This document shows positions 39,793 through 49,240 of a stretch of DNA of 64,000 nt, in pieces. The stretch is from an uncultured Paracoccaceae bacterium (GTDB taxonomy: Bacteria > Pseudomonadota > Alphaproteobacteria > Rhodobacterales > Rhodobacteraceae). Under the pieces are notes generated by a model. It saw only the letters and a program-made list of their open reading frames with translations. It did no database searches and was not told the origin of the DNA. The stretch's first letter is position 1; each line of letters starts with the position of its first letter. The stretch spans positions 1,463,081-1,527,080 of the forward strand of contig CALSOO010000004.1 of assembly GCA_943787985.1 (NCBI GenBank), read 5' to 3'. The position numbers and the translations under genes are program-made.

Positions 39793-42451
39793 TTATCCTT
39801 CCAATAACGGCTTTCGTGCCGCTTTGATTGCCGCATCGGAATTTGATGCATCTTTTGCCCCGCCTTGGGCCATGTCCGGGCGGCCACCGCCGCCTTTGCC
39901 ACCCAATTCAGCACACGGCCGCTTTGACCAGATCAACCGCGCTGACGTGTCGAGTTTTGTCTTTGGTCACGCCGGCCGCCACAGCAACTTTGCCGTCAGC
40001 TTCTGCGATCAGCAAGCACTCGCGCCTGATCCCGATCGGGTTTTGTGTTCGTCCATCAATGGCCGGCAAATCCTTGCCCGTCACACCATTCGAACACTTG
40101 CGCGAAAAACTTGATGCCGTTGATCGTCTTCGGCCTCGGCTGGGCCGCTGCGCCCGCCAGACATTGCCAGTTCGCGGCGCAATTGCGCTACTTCGTTGGA
40201 CAGTGCTTTGCGTTCGTCCAGCAAGGCCTTGACCCGTGCCGGAACATCAGCGGCGCGGTTTTCAGCTCGTGCGGCGATCCGCCAACAGCTGATCTTGACC
40301 CGCAAATAGGCGATCGCTTCGGCCCCTGTCAGCGCCTCGATCCGGCGCACGCCAGAGCTGCTGGCACCGTCGCTCAGCAAGCGCAAAGGCGCCAATGTCG
40401 CCGGTTTGACGCACATGCGTCCCGCCACACAGTTCCAGGGAATAGGTGTTCCCGTCTGCCCCCTTGCCGGACCCGTTGGCACCCATCGACACCACGCGCA
40501 CTTCATCGCCGTATTTCTCGCCAAACAACGCTTGAGCCCCCAAAGCACGTGCATCGTCGGGCGTCATAATCCGCGTCTCCACTGCCGCGTTCTGGCGAAT
40601 ATAGGCATTCACTTCAGCTTCGACCTTGCGTTGCTCTGCGGGTGAAAGGGCTTTGGAATGACTGAAGTCAAAGCGAAGGCGATCTGCCGCATTCAACGAG
40701 CCACGCTGCGCGACATGCTCGCCCAACGCGGCGCGCAAAGCCTCATGCAGCAAGTGCGTCACGGAGTGGTTGGCCCGAATGGATGTGCGGCGCGCATGAT
40801 CAACTTCAAGAACGGCGGCTTCACCATTGTTAATGCAGCCACTTTCCACTGTCGCAATATGAATGAACACATCAGCACTCTTGCGGGTGTCTGTGACCTT
40901 GGCCGTACCACTTTCGGTTTTGATCAGGCCGGTATCGCCAACTTGACCACCACTTTCAGCGTAAAATGGCGTTTGATTAAACGCGATTTGCACCGTACCG
41001 CCGACTGTGACAGTCTCGGTTTGTGCCCCATCCACAACCAAAGCCACGATCTGCGCTTCAGCCGTTTCTGTGTCATAGCCAAGGAAATCCGTGGCTCCAG
41101 CAGCGTCAGCCACATCAAACCAGACGGTTGCATCTGCAGCCTCACCGGTTCCAGACCAAGCGGCGCGCGCTTTGGCCTTTTGCTCAGCCATCGCTGTATC
41201 AAATCCATCCGTATCCACACCGCGCCCCTTTTCACGCAATGCATCCTGCGTGAGATCAAGGGGGAAGCCATATGTATCATAAAGCTTGAAAGCGGCGGCA
41301 CCTGGCAGTTCCGCACCCTCTTCAAGGCCGGACAATTCATCATCCAGCAGCTTGAGGCCACGGTCCAGAGTTTGCTTGAACCGCTTTTCCTCTTGCTCAA
41401 GGGTCTCTGTGATCAACGCCTGCGCCTGTCCCAGTTCGGGATAGGCCGCGCCCATCTGTTGCACAAGGGCCGGCACCAGCTTGTGCATCATCGGGTCCTT
41501 GGCCCCCAACAAATGCGCATGGCGCATCGCGCGGCGCATGATGCGGCGCAACACGTACCCACGTCCGTCATTGGACGGCATAACACCGTCCGCAATCAGG
41601 AACGACGTTGAACGCAAGTGATCCGCAATCACACGGTGGTGCGTGTTGCCGGGACCGTCCGGATCAGAGCTGGACGCGTCCGCAGAGGCCTCCATCAAGC
41701 TGCGCATCAAATCCGTATCGTAGTTGTCATGCTTGCCCTGAAGCAAAGCCCCAATGCGTTCCAGCCCCATTCCAGTGTCAATCGACTGCATGTCCAGCGG
41801 CTTCAAAGTGCCGTCTTCAAACTGTTCATTCTGCATGAAAACAACGTTCCATATCTCAATGAAACGGTCACCGTCTTCGTCCGCAGACCCGGGAGGTCCC
41901 CCCCAAATGTGATCGCCGTGATCATAGAAAATCTCGGTGCATGGACCGCAAGGACCCGTTGGCCCCATCCGCCAAAAGTTGTCATCCGTTGCAATGCGGA
42001 TGATGCGATCTTCGGGCACACCGATCTTTTTCCAAAGCGCGAAAGCTTCATCGTCAGTGTGATAGACGGTGGTGAGCAATTTGGACTTATCGATGCCAAA
42101 ATCTTTGGTCAGCAGTTCCCATGCAAAGGGGATAGCGTCTGTTTTGAAATAATCCCCGAAACTGAAATTTCCGAGCATTTCAAAGAACGTATGGTGTCGC
42201 GCTGTGTAGCCGACATTGTCCAGATCATTGTGTTTGCCGCCCGCGCGCACACATTTCTGAGAGCTCGTGGCACGGGCGTAGTCGCGGGTCTCAACACCCG
42301 TAAACAGGTTTTTGAACTGCACCATTCCGGAGTTCGCAAACATCAACGTCGGATCGTTGCGCGGCACCAATGGGCTGGATGCAACAATCTGGTGCCCCTG
42401 CTTTTCAAAATAGTTAAGGAACGTCGAGCGAATGTCGTTGAGCGATGCCAT
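39793..42451 (-). CDS. alaS: Alanyl-tRNA synthetase, frameshifted near the 3-prime end
   Basis: About 885 residues. The start at 42451 gives [20 protein letters not shown]; catalytic motifs ([48 protein letters not shown]) are intact, as is the editing zinc site [14 protein letters not shown] with [13 protein letters not shown]. From about 40400 to 39800 the frame breaks several times; fragments [40 protein letters not shown] and [13 protein letters not shown] can be read in sequence, and the stop is at 39793. The breakdown falls in a short stretch, which points to low-quality sequence rather than decay. Confidence 0.92.
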
Positions 42452-42546
42452 GATACTGCGCCTTTTGGGGCCAAAGTTGCGTTGGCTCAGAAATACCCGC
42501 ACGCCCCCTCAGTGTCCACAGTCTGTATCGCTGTGGCACAACGAAA

Positions 42547-42572
42547 CAAGGCGCCCCGTTTGGAGCGCCTTG
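42547..42572 (-). terminator. Rho-independent terminator of recA
   Basis: CAAGGCGC and GCGCCTTG form an 8-bp stem with a 10-base loop on the minus strand, followed by TTTCGTT. It lies between the recA stop and the alaS start. Confidence 0.75.
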
Positions 42573-42618
42573 GTGTTCACATTCGTTTGCCAGTCAGATG
42601 GGTTGGCGCGCGATGTTT

Positions 42619-43698
42619 TTAACTTTCCAGAATATCGTCATCTGCCTTTTTCTCGCCTTCGGGCATATCAAAATCCAACCCGTGCGCCGCGCGGATTTTA
42701 TCTTCGATTTCCAGCGCGATCCGTGAGTTCTCTTTCAAAAACGTCTTGGAGTTTTCGCGCCCCTGCCCGATCCGCTCGTCGCCGTAACTGAACCACGCAC
42801 CCGATTTATCCACGACGCCCGCCTTTACGCCCAGATCCAGCAATTCGCCCATTTTGGAGATGCCTTCGCCGTACATAATGTCAAATTCGACCTGTTTGAA
42901 TGGCGCCGCCACTTTGTTTTTCACAACCTTCACGCGGGTCGCGTTGCCGACCACTTCATCGCGGTCTTTGAGTGATCCGATCCGGCGAATGTCCAACCGT
43001 ACGGAAGAGTAGAACTTAAGAGCGTTGCCGCCTGTTGTGGTCTCGGGCGAGCCAAACATAACACCAATCTTCATACGGATCTGGTTGATAAATATCACGG
43101 TACACTGGGTACGGCTGATGGACCCTGTCAGCTTGCGCATCGCTTGAGACATCAAGCGTGCCTGCACACCGACAGAACTGTCGCCCATGTCGCCTTCAAG
43201 TTCGGACTTCGGGGTCAGTGCAGCCACCGAATCGACCACAACCATGTTGACCGCGCCGGAGCGCACAAGAGTGTCCGTAATCTCAAGCGCCTGTTCCCCG
43301 GTGTCGGGCTGGGAAATCAGCAACTCGTCAATGTCGACGCCCAATTTTTTGGCGTAAACCGGATCAAGCGCGTGTTCCGCATCCACAAACGCGCACACAC
43401 CGCCGGCTTTTTGCTGCTCGGCCAGACAATGCAACGTCAGCGTCGTTTTACCTGACGATTCAGGGCCATAGATCTCGACGATGCGCCCCATTGGCAAACC
43501 GCCAATGCCCAAAGCGATATCCAGCCCCAAAGATCCCGTAGAACTGGACGTGATGTCCTGAATGGCACCTTCGGCGCCAAGTTTCATAATGGATCCCTTG
43601 CCGAACTGACGCTCAATCTGCGCCAGCGCACTGTCGAGCGCCTTCTGCTTATCTGCTGCTTTTTTATCGGTCATAGTCAAAAGATCTGCCGTTGCCAT
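42619..43698 (-). CDS. recA: Recombinase RecA
   Basis: A 359-residue recombinase and SOS coprotease. Walker A is [16 protein letters not shown], the DNA-binding loops are [23 protein letters not shown] and [17 protein letters not shown], and the ATPase Glu region [17 protein letters not shown] is present. It starts at 43698 with [18 protein letters not shown], as in roseobacters. It is intact, unlike its neighbour alaS. A LexA operator lies 79 bases upstream. Confidence 0.98.
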   Translation of the reverse strand: MATADLLTMTDKKAADKQKALDSALAQIERQFGKGSIMKLGAEGAIQDITSSSTGSLGLDIALGIGGLPMGRIVEIYGPESSGKTTLTLHCLAEQQKAGGVCAFVDAEHALDPVYAKKLGVDIDELLISQPDTGEQALEITDTLVRSGAVNMVVVDSVAALTPKSELEGDMGDSSVGVQARLMSQAMRKLTGSISRTQCTVIFINQIRMKIGVMFGSPETTTGGNALKFYSSVRLDIRRIGSLKDRDEVVGNATRVKVVKNKVAAPFKQVEFDIMYGEGISKMGELLDLGVKAGVVDKSGAWFSYGDERIGQGRENSKTFLKENSRIALEIEDKIRAAHGLDFDMPEGEKKADDDILES

Positions 43699-43776
43699 TG
43701 CTGTTCTACCCTATGTGTCACACCCATGATGTAGCGGCAATGACTGACATGCCTATATCTTGGGTTGCGCTGCGAT

Positions 43777-43791
43777 GTTCTCATTATGTTC
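43777..43791 (-). promoter_or_regulatory. LexA (SOS) box of recA
   Basis: GTTC-TCATTAT-GTTC, exactly the alphaproteobacterial direct-repeat operator GTTC-N7-GTTC. It is placed to repress recA. Confidence 0.92.
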
Positions 43792-43884
43792 TCTATGGGA
43801 TCAAACCGAGAACATTTCAACACAAATTTTTGGTTTCGTCACGATAAGTGGTGACTGCGATGTCGATAGGTTAGGAAAACCAAG

Positions 43885-44076
43885 TTAATTTTCTATAAAC
43901 TGGGCACAAGCCGTTTTCTGTTTGTGATCACCCTTTTGGCAAAGGGACGTTTCATTGGGTTTATCCATGATTGGGGCGTGCCCACCTTTGTTGGGGCCAT
44001 CAGCGCAGAAATACGCTTGGCCGGGCGTGGTGCCCGTGCCGCAGAAATCCAAAATATGCGTGGCGCGGTTTTCCAT
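43885..44076 (-). CDS. Small cysteine-containing hypothetical protein
   Basis: 63 residues: MENRATHILDFCGTGTTPGQ, then CADGPNKGGHAPIMDKPNET and four Cys in total. Codon choice resembles genuine genes of the window. No family recognised and no ribosome site of note, so it may be a fragment of a larger protein. Confidence 0.4.
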   Translation of the reverse strand: MENRATHILDFCGTGTTPGQAYFCADGPNKGGHAPIMDKPNETSLCQKGDHKQKTACAQFIEN

Positions 44077-44634
44077 GGTGCGTAGCGCGCGCTTGGGCAG
44101 ATATTTGTAGCATTAAACTAGCAATAGGCAACGGCACGAGATCCGATAGATTGCGAGTTTGTTGCAGTCTCTCAAAGACGAGGGTTTTTCGGAAGATGCT
44201 TGGTTACAGCTCGCGTAGACCGCTACCCGACAAGATGCTGGTGATGGTCTGGTGGCCGGCCTTTGCACCACACAATAAATTCTATTCTACTAAGCGAAAG
44301 CCGCTGCAGTGGTGTCATTTAGAAACATTTCCTTCACCCTATGACCGCTGCCTTCCACCATGGCACGGGCAACCGGTGGCATGCCAACGTGCGATGTATC
44401 CCGTCGTGGTGGCGACGTTCATGAAGTTGGTCACCAATCTTCAAGAAACTGATCATGGCCAACAGCGGACATCGGTGGTGCGTTCCATAGACGACCGGGT
44501 CGCGGGGCAAAGCTCCAATTCGCTGCGATTGCGCCAATGACTGCTTTCGGAAAATCGAGAGACTTGCAGCAATGCCCTCCAGTTTTTTCCCCGAAGAAAT
44601 CAGATGCTAAGGTCCGTTGAGGAAGGACGCGCAC
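44077..44634. other. Non-coding stretch, left part of the accessory region
   Basis: About 560 bases without a supportable gene. Open frames on both strands look random (Trp-, Cys- and His-rich). I see no tRNA, repeat or att-like site. This may include the left boundary of the accessory island after recA. Confidence 0.4.
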
Positions 44635-45077
44635 GTGGAATTCGAAAACAATCTAGGTGGCGAAAGTCAGCGTTTATGGCGTGCCGCAGAGTTAGCGGGT
44701 ATTGGTTTTCGCTCTATCGACTTTGAAACAGGGCAATATCTGGCCTGTGACGCTCATTATGCGGCGATGATCGGCGAGACCGTCGAAAGCATGGTCCAGA
44801 TGAATGTCGTCTATAACGTCATCCTTGGACGAATGCACCGGGACGACAGGGACAGTGCTTTTGGCGTTCGAGAGCGCTTCATGCAAGGAGAAAATGCGGA
44901 CGGTACGTTCCGGGTTTCTTATGCAGATGGCAGCTACAAGGTTACGCGTCTGAAGCGACGGTGCACGGGAACGGCCTTGGGCCTGATGATATCCGCCTTA
45001 TGAAACCAGTCGCCCGTGGCGACCTTCTGCTCTCTGTTGAGAAGGCCATCGCGAACAAGAACAAAAGTCCAGGCTAA
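44635..45077 (+). pseudogene. Remnant of a PAS hybrid histidine kinase with internal deletion
   Basis: From a GTG at 44635 (AGGAAGG upstream) the frame encodes a PAS domain: LWRAAELAGIGFRSIDFETG, IGETVESMVQM and MHRDDRDSAFGVRERFM. At VTRLK near 44950 the frame is lost and another frame continues with SEATVHGNGLGPDDIRLMKP then VARGDLLLSVEKAIANKNK to 45077. The second part is the last helix region of a receiver domain with its K-P motif. The kinase core and most of the receiver are missing, so an internal deletion joined the two ends. Confidence 0.6.
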
Positions 45078-45628
45078 GCCATCATGAGTTGCAGGGGCAG
45101 GCATTCAGCGACACGATCTGGGCAGGGCCACTCAAGATATTCGACCATGCGAATTTTCCAATCAGCGCCGGTACGCTCGCTATAGTAGTTGATCCTTGCC
45201 GTGCCCAAGTCTCGGCCATCCGTTGCAAAATAGCGATTTCTGACGCTGATCTTGCAGGAGCCATTCGTTTCGCAATCGCAGTCTGTGACGGTACTGGTGA
45301 TGCGCGATAACCATTCTTCGGAAAGGATGGACCTGTAGAGCCCAAGAGCTTCCAGAAGCTGCGTCTCGTTATTCAGAATCATGATTCTTTCGCCGATGTA
45401 AACCAATAGCGGAAACGAGAAACGACGCGCGTGCCTTCGTAATTGGCTACTCACCAAGTCAGCGGCAATTGCGTCTGCTTCAGTTTGCATCTGGGTTGAT
45501 GGCATATTCAGTTCCTTTATCTCTTTAGCTGGCGTTACCCAATGCCATGACTGTGCACCCAGCGTGATCATGGTACTGACGGGCTGGCAGGTGGCCCGCG
45601 ATGGAAAGCGAACGACGTTATCCGGCAT
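45074..45628 (-). CDS. Hypothetical protein with NTF2-like C-terminal domain
   Basis: 184 residues. The C-terminal part (LNNETQLLEALGLYRSILSE, TSTVTDCDCETNGSCKISVR, TARINYYSERTGADWKIRMV) has the helix-then-sheet pattern of SnoaL/NTF2-like proteins. The start at 45628 overlaps the stop of the receiver gene (ATGCCGGATAA), a sign of coupling; a second start at 45505 has a good AAAGGAAC site. The neighbour suggests a signalling role. It ends 4 bases inside the hybrid-kinase remnant on the other strand. Confidence 0.55.
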   Translation of the reverse strand: MPDNVVRFPSRATCQPVSTMITLGAQSWHWVTPAKEIKELNMPSTQMQTEADAIAADLVSSQLRRHARRFSFPLLVYIGERIMILNNETQLLEALGLYRSILSEEWLSRITSTVTDCDCETNGSCKISVRNRYFATDGRDLGTARINYYSERTGADWKIRMVEYLEWPCPDRVAECLPLQLMMA

Positions 45629-46064
45629 GTCTTTTGCCGATATTCTGCAGTCGGTAAGTTGCCGCGCGGATGAAATTGATCATGTACATCCTCGGATCGG
45701 AGGGCTTGGGCACGACAAGATCTGCACCAGCTTGAGAGAGCTGATCTTTAAAGCCAGCAAAGACAGAGTTATGGACGGCCAGAATCGTTGCGTCAGAGGA
45801 AGGGCCTTGCATGCCGCGAAGGCGGGCAATGAAATGTGGGGCATAAACTTCAAGGTGTTCTGAATCAATTACAGTGACGTCAAAGCGTGTCGTAGTGAAG
45901 GCCGCTTGAATTTCGGCTTCTTTACCTAGAGCCGTTGAAGCCCAACCCATCTGGTCCAGCGCAGCACCAATTCTCTCGACCTCGTCGGAAGGGAAGCCCG
46001 CGAGCAAAACACTGGGAGCGACCGAAGGGCTCCGATTTCGAGGTGTGCATTGGTTTTGTTCCAT
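45618..46064 (-). CDS. Receiver-domain protein (response-regulator-like)
   Basis: A 148-residue single-domain protein. SVLLAGFPSDEVERIGAALD is strand 1 with an acidic pair (DE), FDVTVIDSEHLEVYAP holds the phospho-acceptor Asp, and GADLVVPKPSDPR holds the conserved Lys. No output domain is attached. AGGAT lies before the start. It is in an operon with the gene at 45074 and the relic at 46067. Confidence 0.65.
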   Translation of the reverse strand: MEQNQCTPRNRSPSVAPSVLLAGFPSDEVERIGAALDQMGWASTALGKEAEIQAAFTTTRFDVTVIDSEHLEVYAPHFIARLRGMQGPSSDATILAVHNSVFAGFKDQLSQAGADLVVPKPSDPRMYMINFIRAATYRLQNIGKRHAG

Positions 46065-46066
46065 TT

Positions 46067-46320
46067 CTAAATCCTGTCATTTGTTACTGTCGAGCCGTTC
46101 GGCCGATCCAACTCTTTTGATTTCATCTGTTTGCGAAGTTCGGTTTCGAGTGTGATGGCCATAGCTTCCGGCTCAATTAGCTTCGCTATGCATGTGTCTG
46201 CCCCTCGCTGTTCAACGAGGACCGGAAAGGCACTGGGCATGAAACTTGAACAGGCGACGATTCTCGTCCCTGGCCCCTCACCGAAGTGGGTGCGCAGGAA
46301 CTTGATATTGTCGAGGGTAC
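46067..46320 (-). pseudogene. C-terminal fragment of another receiver-type protein
   Basis: The segment LDNIKFLRTHFGEGPGTRIV, CSSFMPSAFPVLVEQRGADT and CIAKLIEPEAMAITLETELR looks like the last half of a receiver domain (strand, helix, G-A-D, then Lys). Upstream of about 46320 the same frame is only antisense of the DUF2431 gene, so the 5-prime part has been lost at the junction. Confidence 0.4.
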
Positions 46321-46760
46321 AGGCAGAAAGCGTTCTGTTCGTGGCGGAAGGCAACCTTAGCTTTGCTCTGACCATGTCTCGAAAGCCAAGCGTTGCCGCA
46401 TCCTCGGTATTGGCAACGGTGTATGAGGCAGAGGGAGACCTGACAGACACTGCCTACGACAATGCCCGCAAACTTCTGAAACTTGGGTGTAGCGTCAAAA
46501 CCGGCGTGGATGCCACGCATCTGTCTGACACCATTGGGAAGCGTCAATTCCGAACGATCATCTTCCAGTTTCCAAACGTGGCCTCCCGTGATCCGCGCTA
46601 CGGACAAAATCCAAACCATGTCCTCGTGACGCGATTTCTCAAGACCGCCACAAATCATCTGAAACCCGGTGGCGTGGTCGCCATCTCAACCCTGGACAGC
46701 CCTTTCTATGAAGGTGCGTTCAAAATGGTCGAAGCCGCACGGAACCTGCGAGTTTGTTAG
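46239..46760 (+). CDS. DUF2431-family (BMT5-like) methyltransferase, probably truncated
   Basis: The frame encodes the DUF2431 core: ESVLFVAEGNLSFALTMSRK (motif I, V-x-E-G-N), SSVLATVYEAEGDLTDTAYD, VKTGVDATHLSD and RTIIFQFPNVASRD (motif IV, I-I-F-x-F-P), then HLKPGGVVAISTLDSPFYEG. DUF2431 is the Rossmann methyltransferase of the yeast 25S rRNA enzyme Bmt5; bacterial copies are rarer. The protein ends abruptly after MVEAARNLRVC and its start overlaps the antisense receiver relic, so both ends may be lost. Start uncertain. Confidence 0.55.
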   Translation: MKLEQATILVPGPSPKWVRRNLILSRVQAESVLFVAEGNLSFALTMSRKPSVAASSVLATVYEAEGDLTDTAYDNARKLLKLGCSVKTGVDATHLSDTIGKRQFRTIIFQFPNVASRDPRYGQNPNHVLVTRFLKTATNHLKPGGVVAISTLDSPFYEGAFKMVEAARNLRVC

Positions 46761-46903
46761 TTTTGAAGGATGATGCTCGGCATTTATGGACTCATGGCGT
46801 TAAATCGCGAAAGAGCGATGTCATTGCTGGACAGAAACATCATCGCTCTCGCCGCATTTCACTGACATTCCGGACTATGAAGTTCAAAACTCTCTAGTTT
46901 TAA

Positions 46904-47024
46904 TAGTGTTACCTACGGAGTAGTGTTACCAGCCTCAAAAACAGGCCTAACCTTTTGATCTAATGAATTTAACTTATCCACACGGTTCCGAAAGACACGA
47001 ACTTTGGTTCCGAAAGGCACGAAC
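46904..47024. other. Plasmid-type replication origin elements upstream of repA
   Basis: Directly upstream of repA are two 19-bp iterons, GGTTCCGAAAGACACGAAC (46984-47002) and GGTTCCGAAAGGCACGAAC (47006-47024), which differ at one base and start 22 bases apart. A perfect DnaA box TTATCCACA lies at 46974-46982, and TAGTGTTACC occurs twice (46904-46913, 46921-46930). The adjacent 46930-46975 stretch is AT-rich. Iterons plus a DnaA box before a rep gene are the layout of a theta-type origin. Confidence 0.75.
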
Positions 47025-47041
47025 ATCGGTTAAGGTTCAGC

Positions 47042-47914
47042 ATGGCCCTTTTACCTGACCGACACCCTCAAGAAGACTTCTTCATCCTCGATATCTCAGA
47101 TGTCGTTCCAAAAGATGATACCGCCTCGATGGAACACCCCATGTTCTCATTGGCGACCAAGCCGGACATGCGACACCTGCTCTACAAGAGCGGCGAGAAT
47201 AGCCTTGAGATCATCCCGTCGAGCCTTGGTCTGCCATCTATCAAGGACAAGGATATTCTCATCTTCTGCATCAGCCAGTTGATGCACCGAAAGAACCGTG
47301 GCGAGGAGATCGGCAAGCGCGTCAGATTCAGCGCCAGAGAGTTGATGATGGCAACTAACCGCAACACAGATGGTCGCGAATACAAGCGCGTTGAGAAGGC
47401 TTTTCAGCGCCTGCAAGGCACCCAGTTCAAAACCAGCATCCGCACAGGTAGCAAAAAGGAAGTCCGCATATTCAGCCTGATTGATGAAGGCGGGTATGTG
47501 ATGCGTGAAGAGGGAGAATGGCGGCTCGACTACTGCGAGGTCGTTCTGTCCGATTGGTTTATGCGCGCGATCGAAGCGAACGAAGTCGTCAGTATTTCAG
47601 AAGATTACTTCCGCCTCCGCCGCCCCCTCGAACGTCGTATCTACGAAATCGCGCGCAAGCATTGCGGGAACCAGAAACGCTGGCATATCAATCTTGCAAA
47701 CCTTCAAGACAAGACAGGCAGTAACGCCCCTCTTAAGAAGTTCAGGCACAATATCCGTCAGATTATTGAGAACGACCACCTACCCTTCTACCAACTCGAA
47801 TTGACCGTCGACGATCTTGTCATCTTCCGACCACGCCAAAACCGCATCACCACAATAGCCGACATTGCATTGCCCGAATGGGCTCTTTGCAGCCATAAGC
47901 TGCGCGGAGAATGA
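47042..47914 (+). CDS. repA: Plasmid replication initiator RepA (RPA family, DnaA-like type of roseobacter plasmids)
   Basis: A 290-residue initiator. It contains SLEIIPSSLGLPSIKDKDIL, CISQLMHRKNRGEEIGKRVR, AFQRLQGTQFKTSIRTGSK, DYFRLRRPLERRIYEIARKH and NIRQIIENDHLPFYQLELTV, the RPA (Pfam PF10134) pattern, with two winged-helix DNA-binding halves. Such proteins start replication of Rhodobacteraceae plasmids. No parA or parB gene adjoins it, and chromosomal genes such as recA lie 3 kb away, so it seems to be a plasmid module integrated into the chromosome. The gene is intact. Confidence 0.88.
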   Translation: MALLPDRHPQEDFFILDISDVVPKDDTASMEHPMFSLATKPDMRHLLYKSGENSLEIIPSSLGLPSIKDKDILIFCISQLMHRKNRGEEIGKRVRFSARELMMATNRNTDGREYKRVEKAFQRLQGTQFKTSIRTGSKKEVRIFSLIDEGGYVMREEGEWRLDYCEVVLSDWFMRAIEANEVVSISEDYFRLRRPLERRIYEIARKHCGNQKRWHINLANLQDKTGSNAPLKKFRHNIRQIIENDHLPFYQLELTVDDLVIFRPRQNRITTIADIALPEWALCSHKLRGE

Positions 47915-48439
47915 ACGGCTGGTCTAGCAGAGCCGACTTTCGCTGCGCTGCGCGCGAATCGGTAAGGTGCGGACAAAGCGAGCTTTTGTTGGCCCAGTCA
48001 TTGCTCACGCAGCATTTTATCGAGCTTGCAGCGGGGAACCTGCCGCAATGCGGCGCAAGTTACCGAAGCAGCCATTGCAATCCAAATATAGGGTGCCAAA
48101 GCAGCAGGCGCTTTTGCTCTACAAGGCAGCTCTCAATCTAGACTCTGCGTTTCGGAGTGACTGCGGGAAGCTGGCTTCTCGGCGTGGGTTGCCTTCAATC
48201 AACATTCCCCAGCCCAATTGTTAACTCAGCGTTGGCGAGGAATCACAGCCTTAAAAAACTTCAACTCGGCCGTGGGCGTACCACCAAGTGTTCCCGCAAG
48301 ATCAAAATAGCGGCCAGAAACATCTTATATGACGTGGTTCTGTGCAATGGCGTTGGCGGAAGAGTTGACAGGTATGTCGTTTTACGCGCAGCAATTACGA
48401 GATATGCCACTTTAACTCCGTAAGAGAAGGGGCGTTGTG
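47915..48439. other. Non-coding stretch between repA and the catabolic cassette
   Basis: About 525 bases with no supportable gene. A TTGACA hexamer at 48365-48370 could be the -35 of the cassette promoter, but no good -10 follows at the right distance. Open frames here have no recognisable domains. Confidence 0.4.
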
Positions 48440-49240
48440 ATGGAAGACGGAACAGCTGTGGCACCCAAGATTTCTCGGCTTGGCTTTACAACGGACGGCG
48501 GGGCTGGAGCGCGTGCGCGCATCGGTCTGTTGGTGCTCGAATCCGATCAAACTATGGAATGGGAAATGCGTTTGATGACGCACCTTACGGGTGTTTCTAT
48601 GTATCATGCAAGGCTTGCGAATGATGTTGTTGTGACGCCTGAAACGCTCGCGAAAATGGAAACGGAGCTACCTGTAGCAGCAGGTTTGTTGCCGCAATAT
48701 CTGGGCCTGTCAGCCTTGGGATATGGCTGCACCTCGGGGTCCACAATCATTGGCGAAGACCGCGTTGATGCGATCCTTGACACAGCACATCCAGGCGTCC
48801 CTTCGTCAAATCCGCTTACTGCGGCCAAAGCCGCATTGAAAGCGATGGGCGTTCAGCGACTTGGCCTTGTCACGCCCTATACACCAGATGTGACCCAAGC
48901 CATGCAAAACAGGTTCGAGGAAGCAGGCGTTCAGATCACCACTGTCGGTTCTTTCTTTGAGCATAGCGATGAAGTTGTCGGTCGCATTGACCCCACTTCA
49001 ATTCTCGAGGCGGCAATTTCTGTGGGCCGCTTTGACGCGGTCGATGGTGTCTTTATCTCTTGCACCAGCCTGCGCGCCGCAGGGATTATTGAGCAGGCCG
49101 AAACTGCCTTGGGCAAGCCTGTCATCGCAAGCAATCATGCCCTCGCGTGGCATTTGCTGCGCTTGGCGGGTATCAACGACGAAGTTGAAGGCTTTGGTCG
49201 TCTTTTCAAGACGCAATTAGGAACGGACCCCACATCATGA
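48440..49240 (+). CDS. Maleate isomerase / EutA-like Asp/Glu racemase-superfamily protein
   Basis: A 266-residue two-domain protein. The two catalytic cysteines of the superfamily sit in LSALGYGCTSGSTIIGEDRV and VDGVFISCTSLRAAGIIEQA; VQRLGLVTPYTPDVTQAMQN is the linking strand. Members are maleate cis-trans isomerases, aspartate racemases and the EutA protein of ectoine-use clusters. The ATG at 48440 follows AGAAGGGG. It overlaps the next gene by 4 bases (ATGA), so it heads a tight operon. The substrate is unknown. Confidence 0.82.
   Translation: MEDGTAVAPKISRLGFTTDGGAGARARIGLLVLESDQTMEWEMRLMTHLTGVSMYHARLANDVVVTPETLAKMETELPVAAGLLPQYLGLSALGYGCTSGSTIIGEDRVDAILDTAHPGVPSSNPLTAAKAALKAMGVQRLGLVTPYTPDVTQAMQNRFEEAGVQITTVGSFFEHSDEVVGRIDPTSILEAAISVGRFDAVDGVFISCTSLRAAGIIEQAETALGKPVIASNHALAWHLLRLAGINDEVEGFGRLFKTQLGTDPTS

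Noticed and set aside
43971..44540. Plus-strand frame of 189 residues after recA
   Set aside because: Its composition (many Trp, Cys, His) and lack of any motif suggest a non-coding frame.
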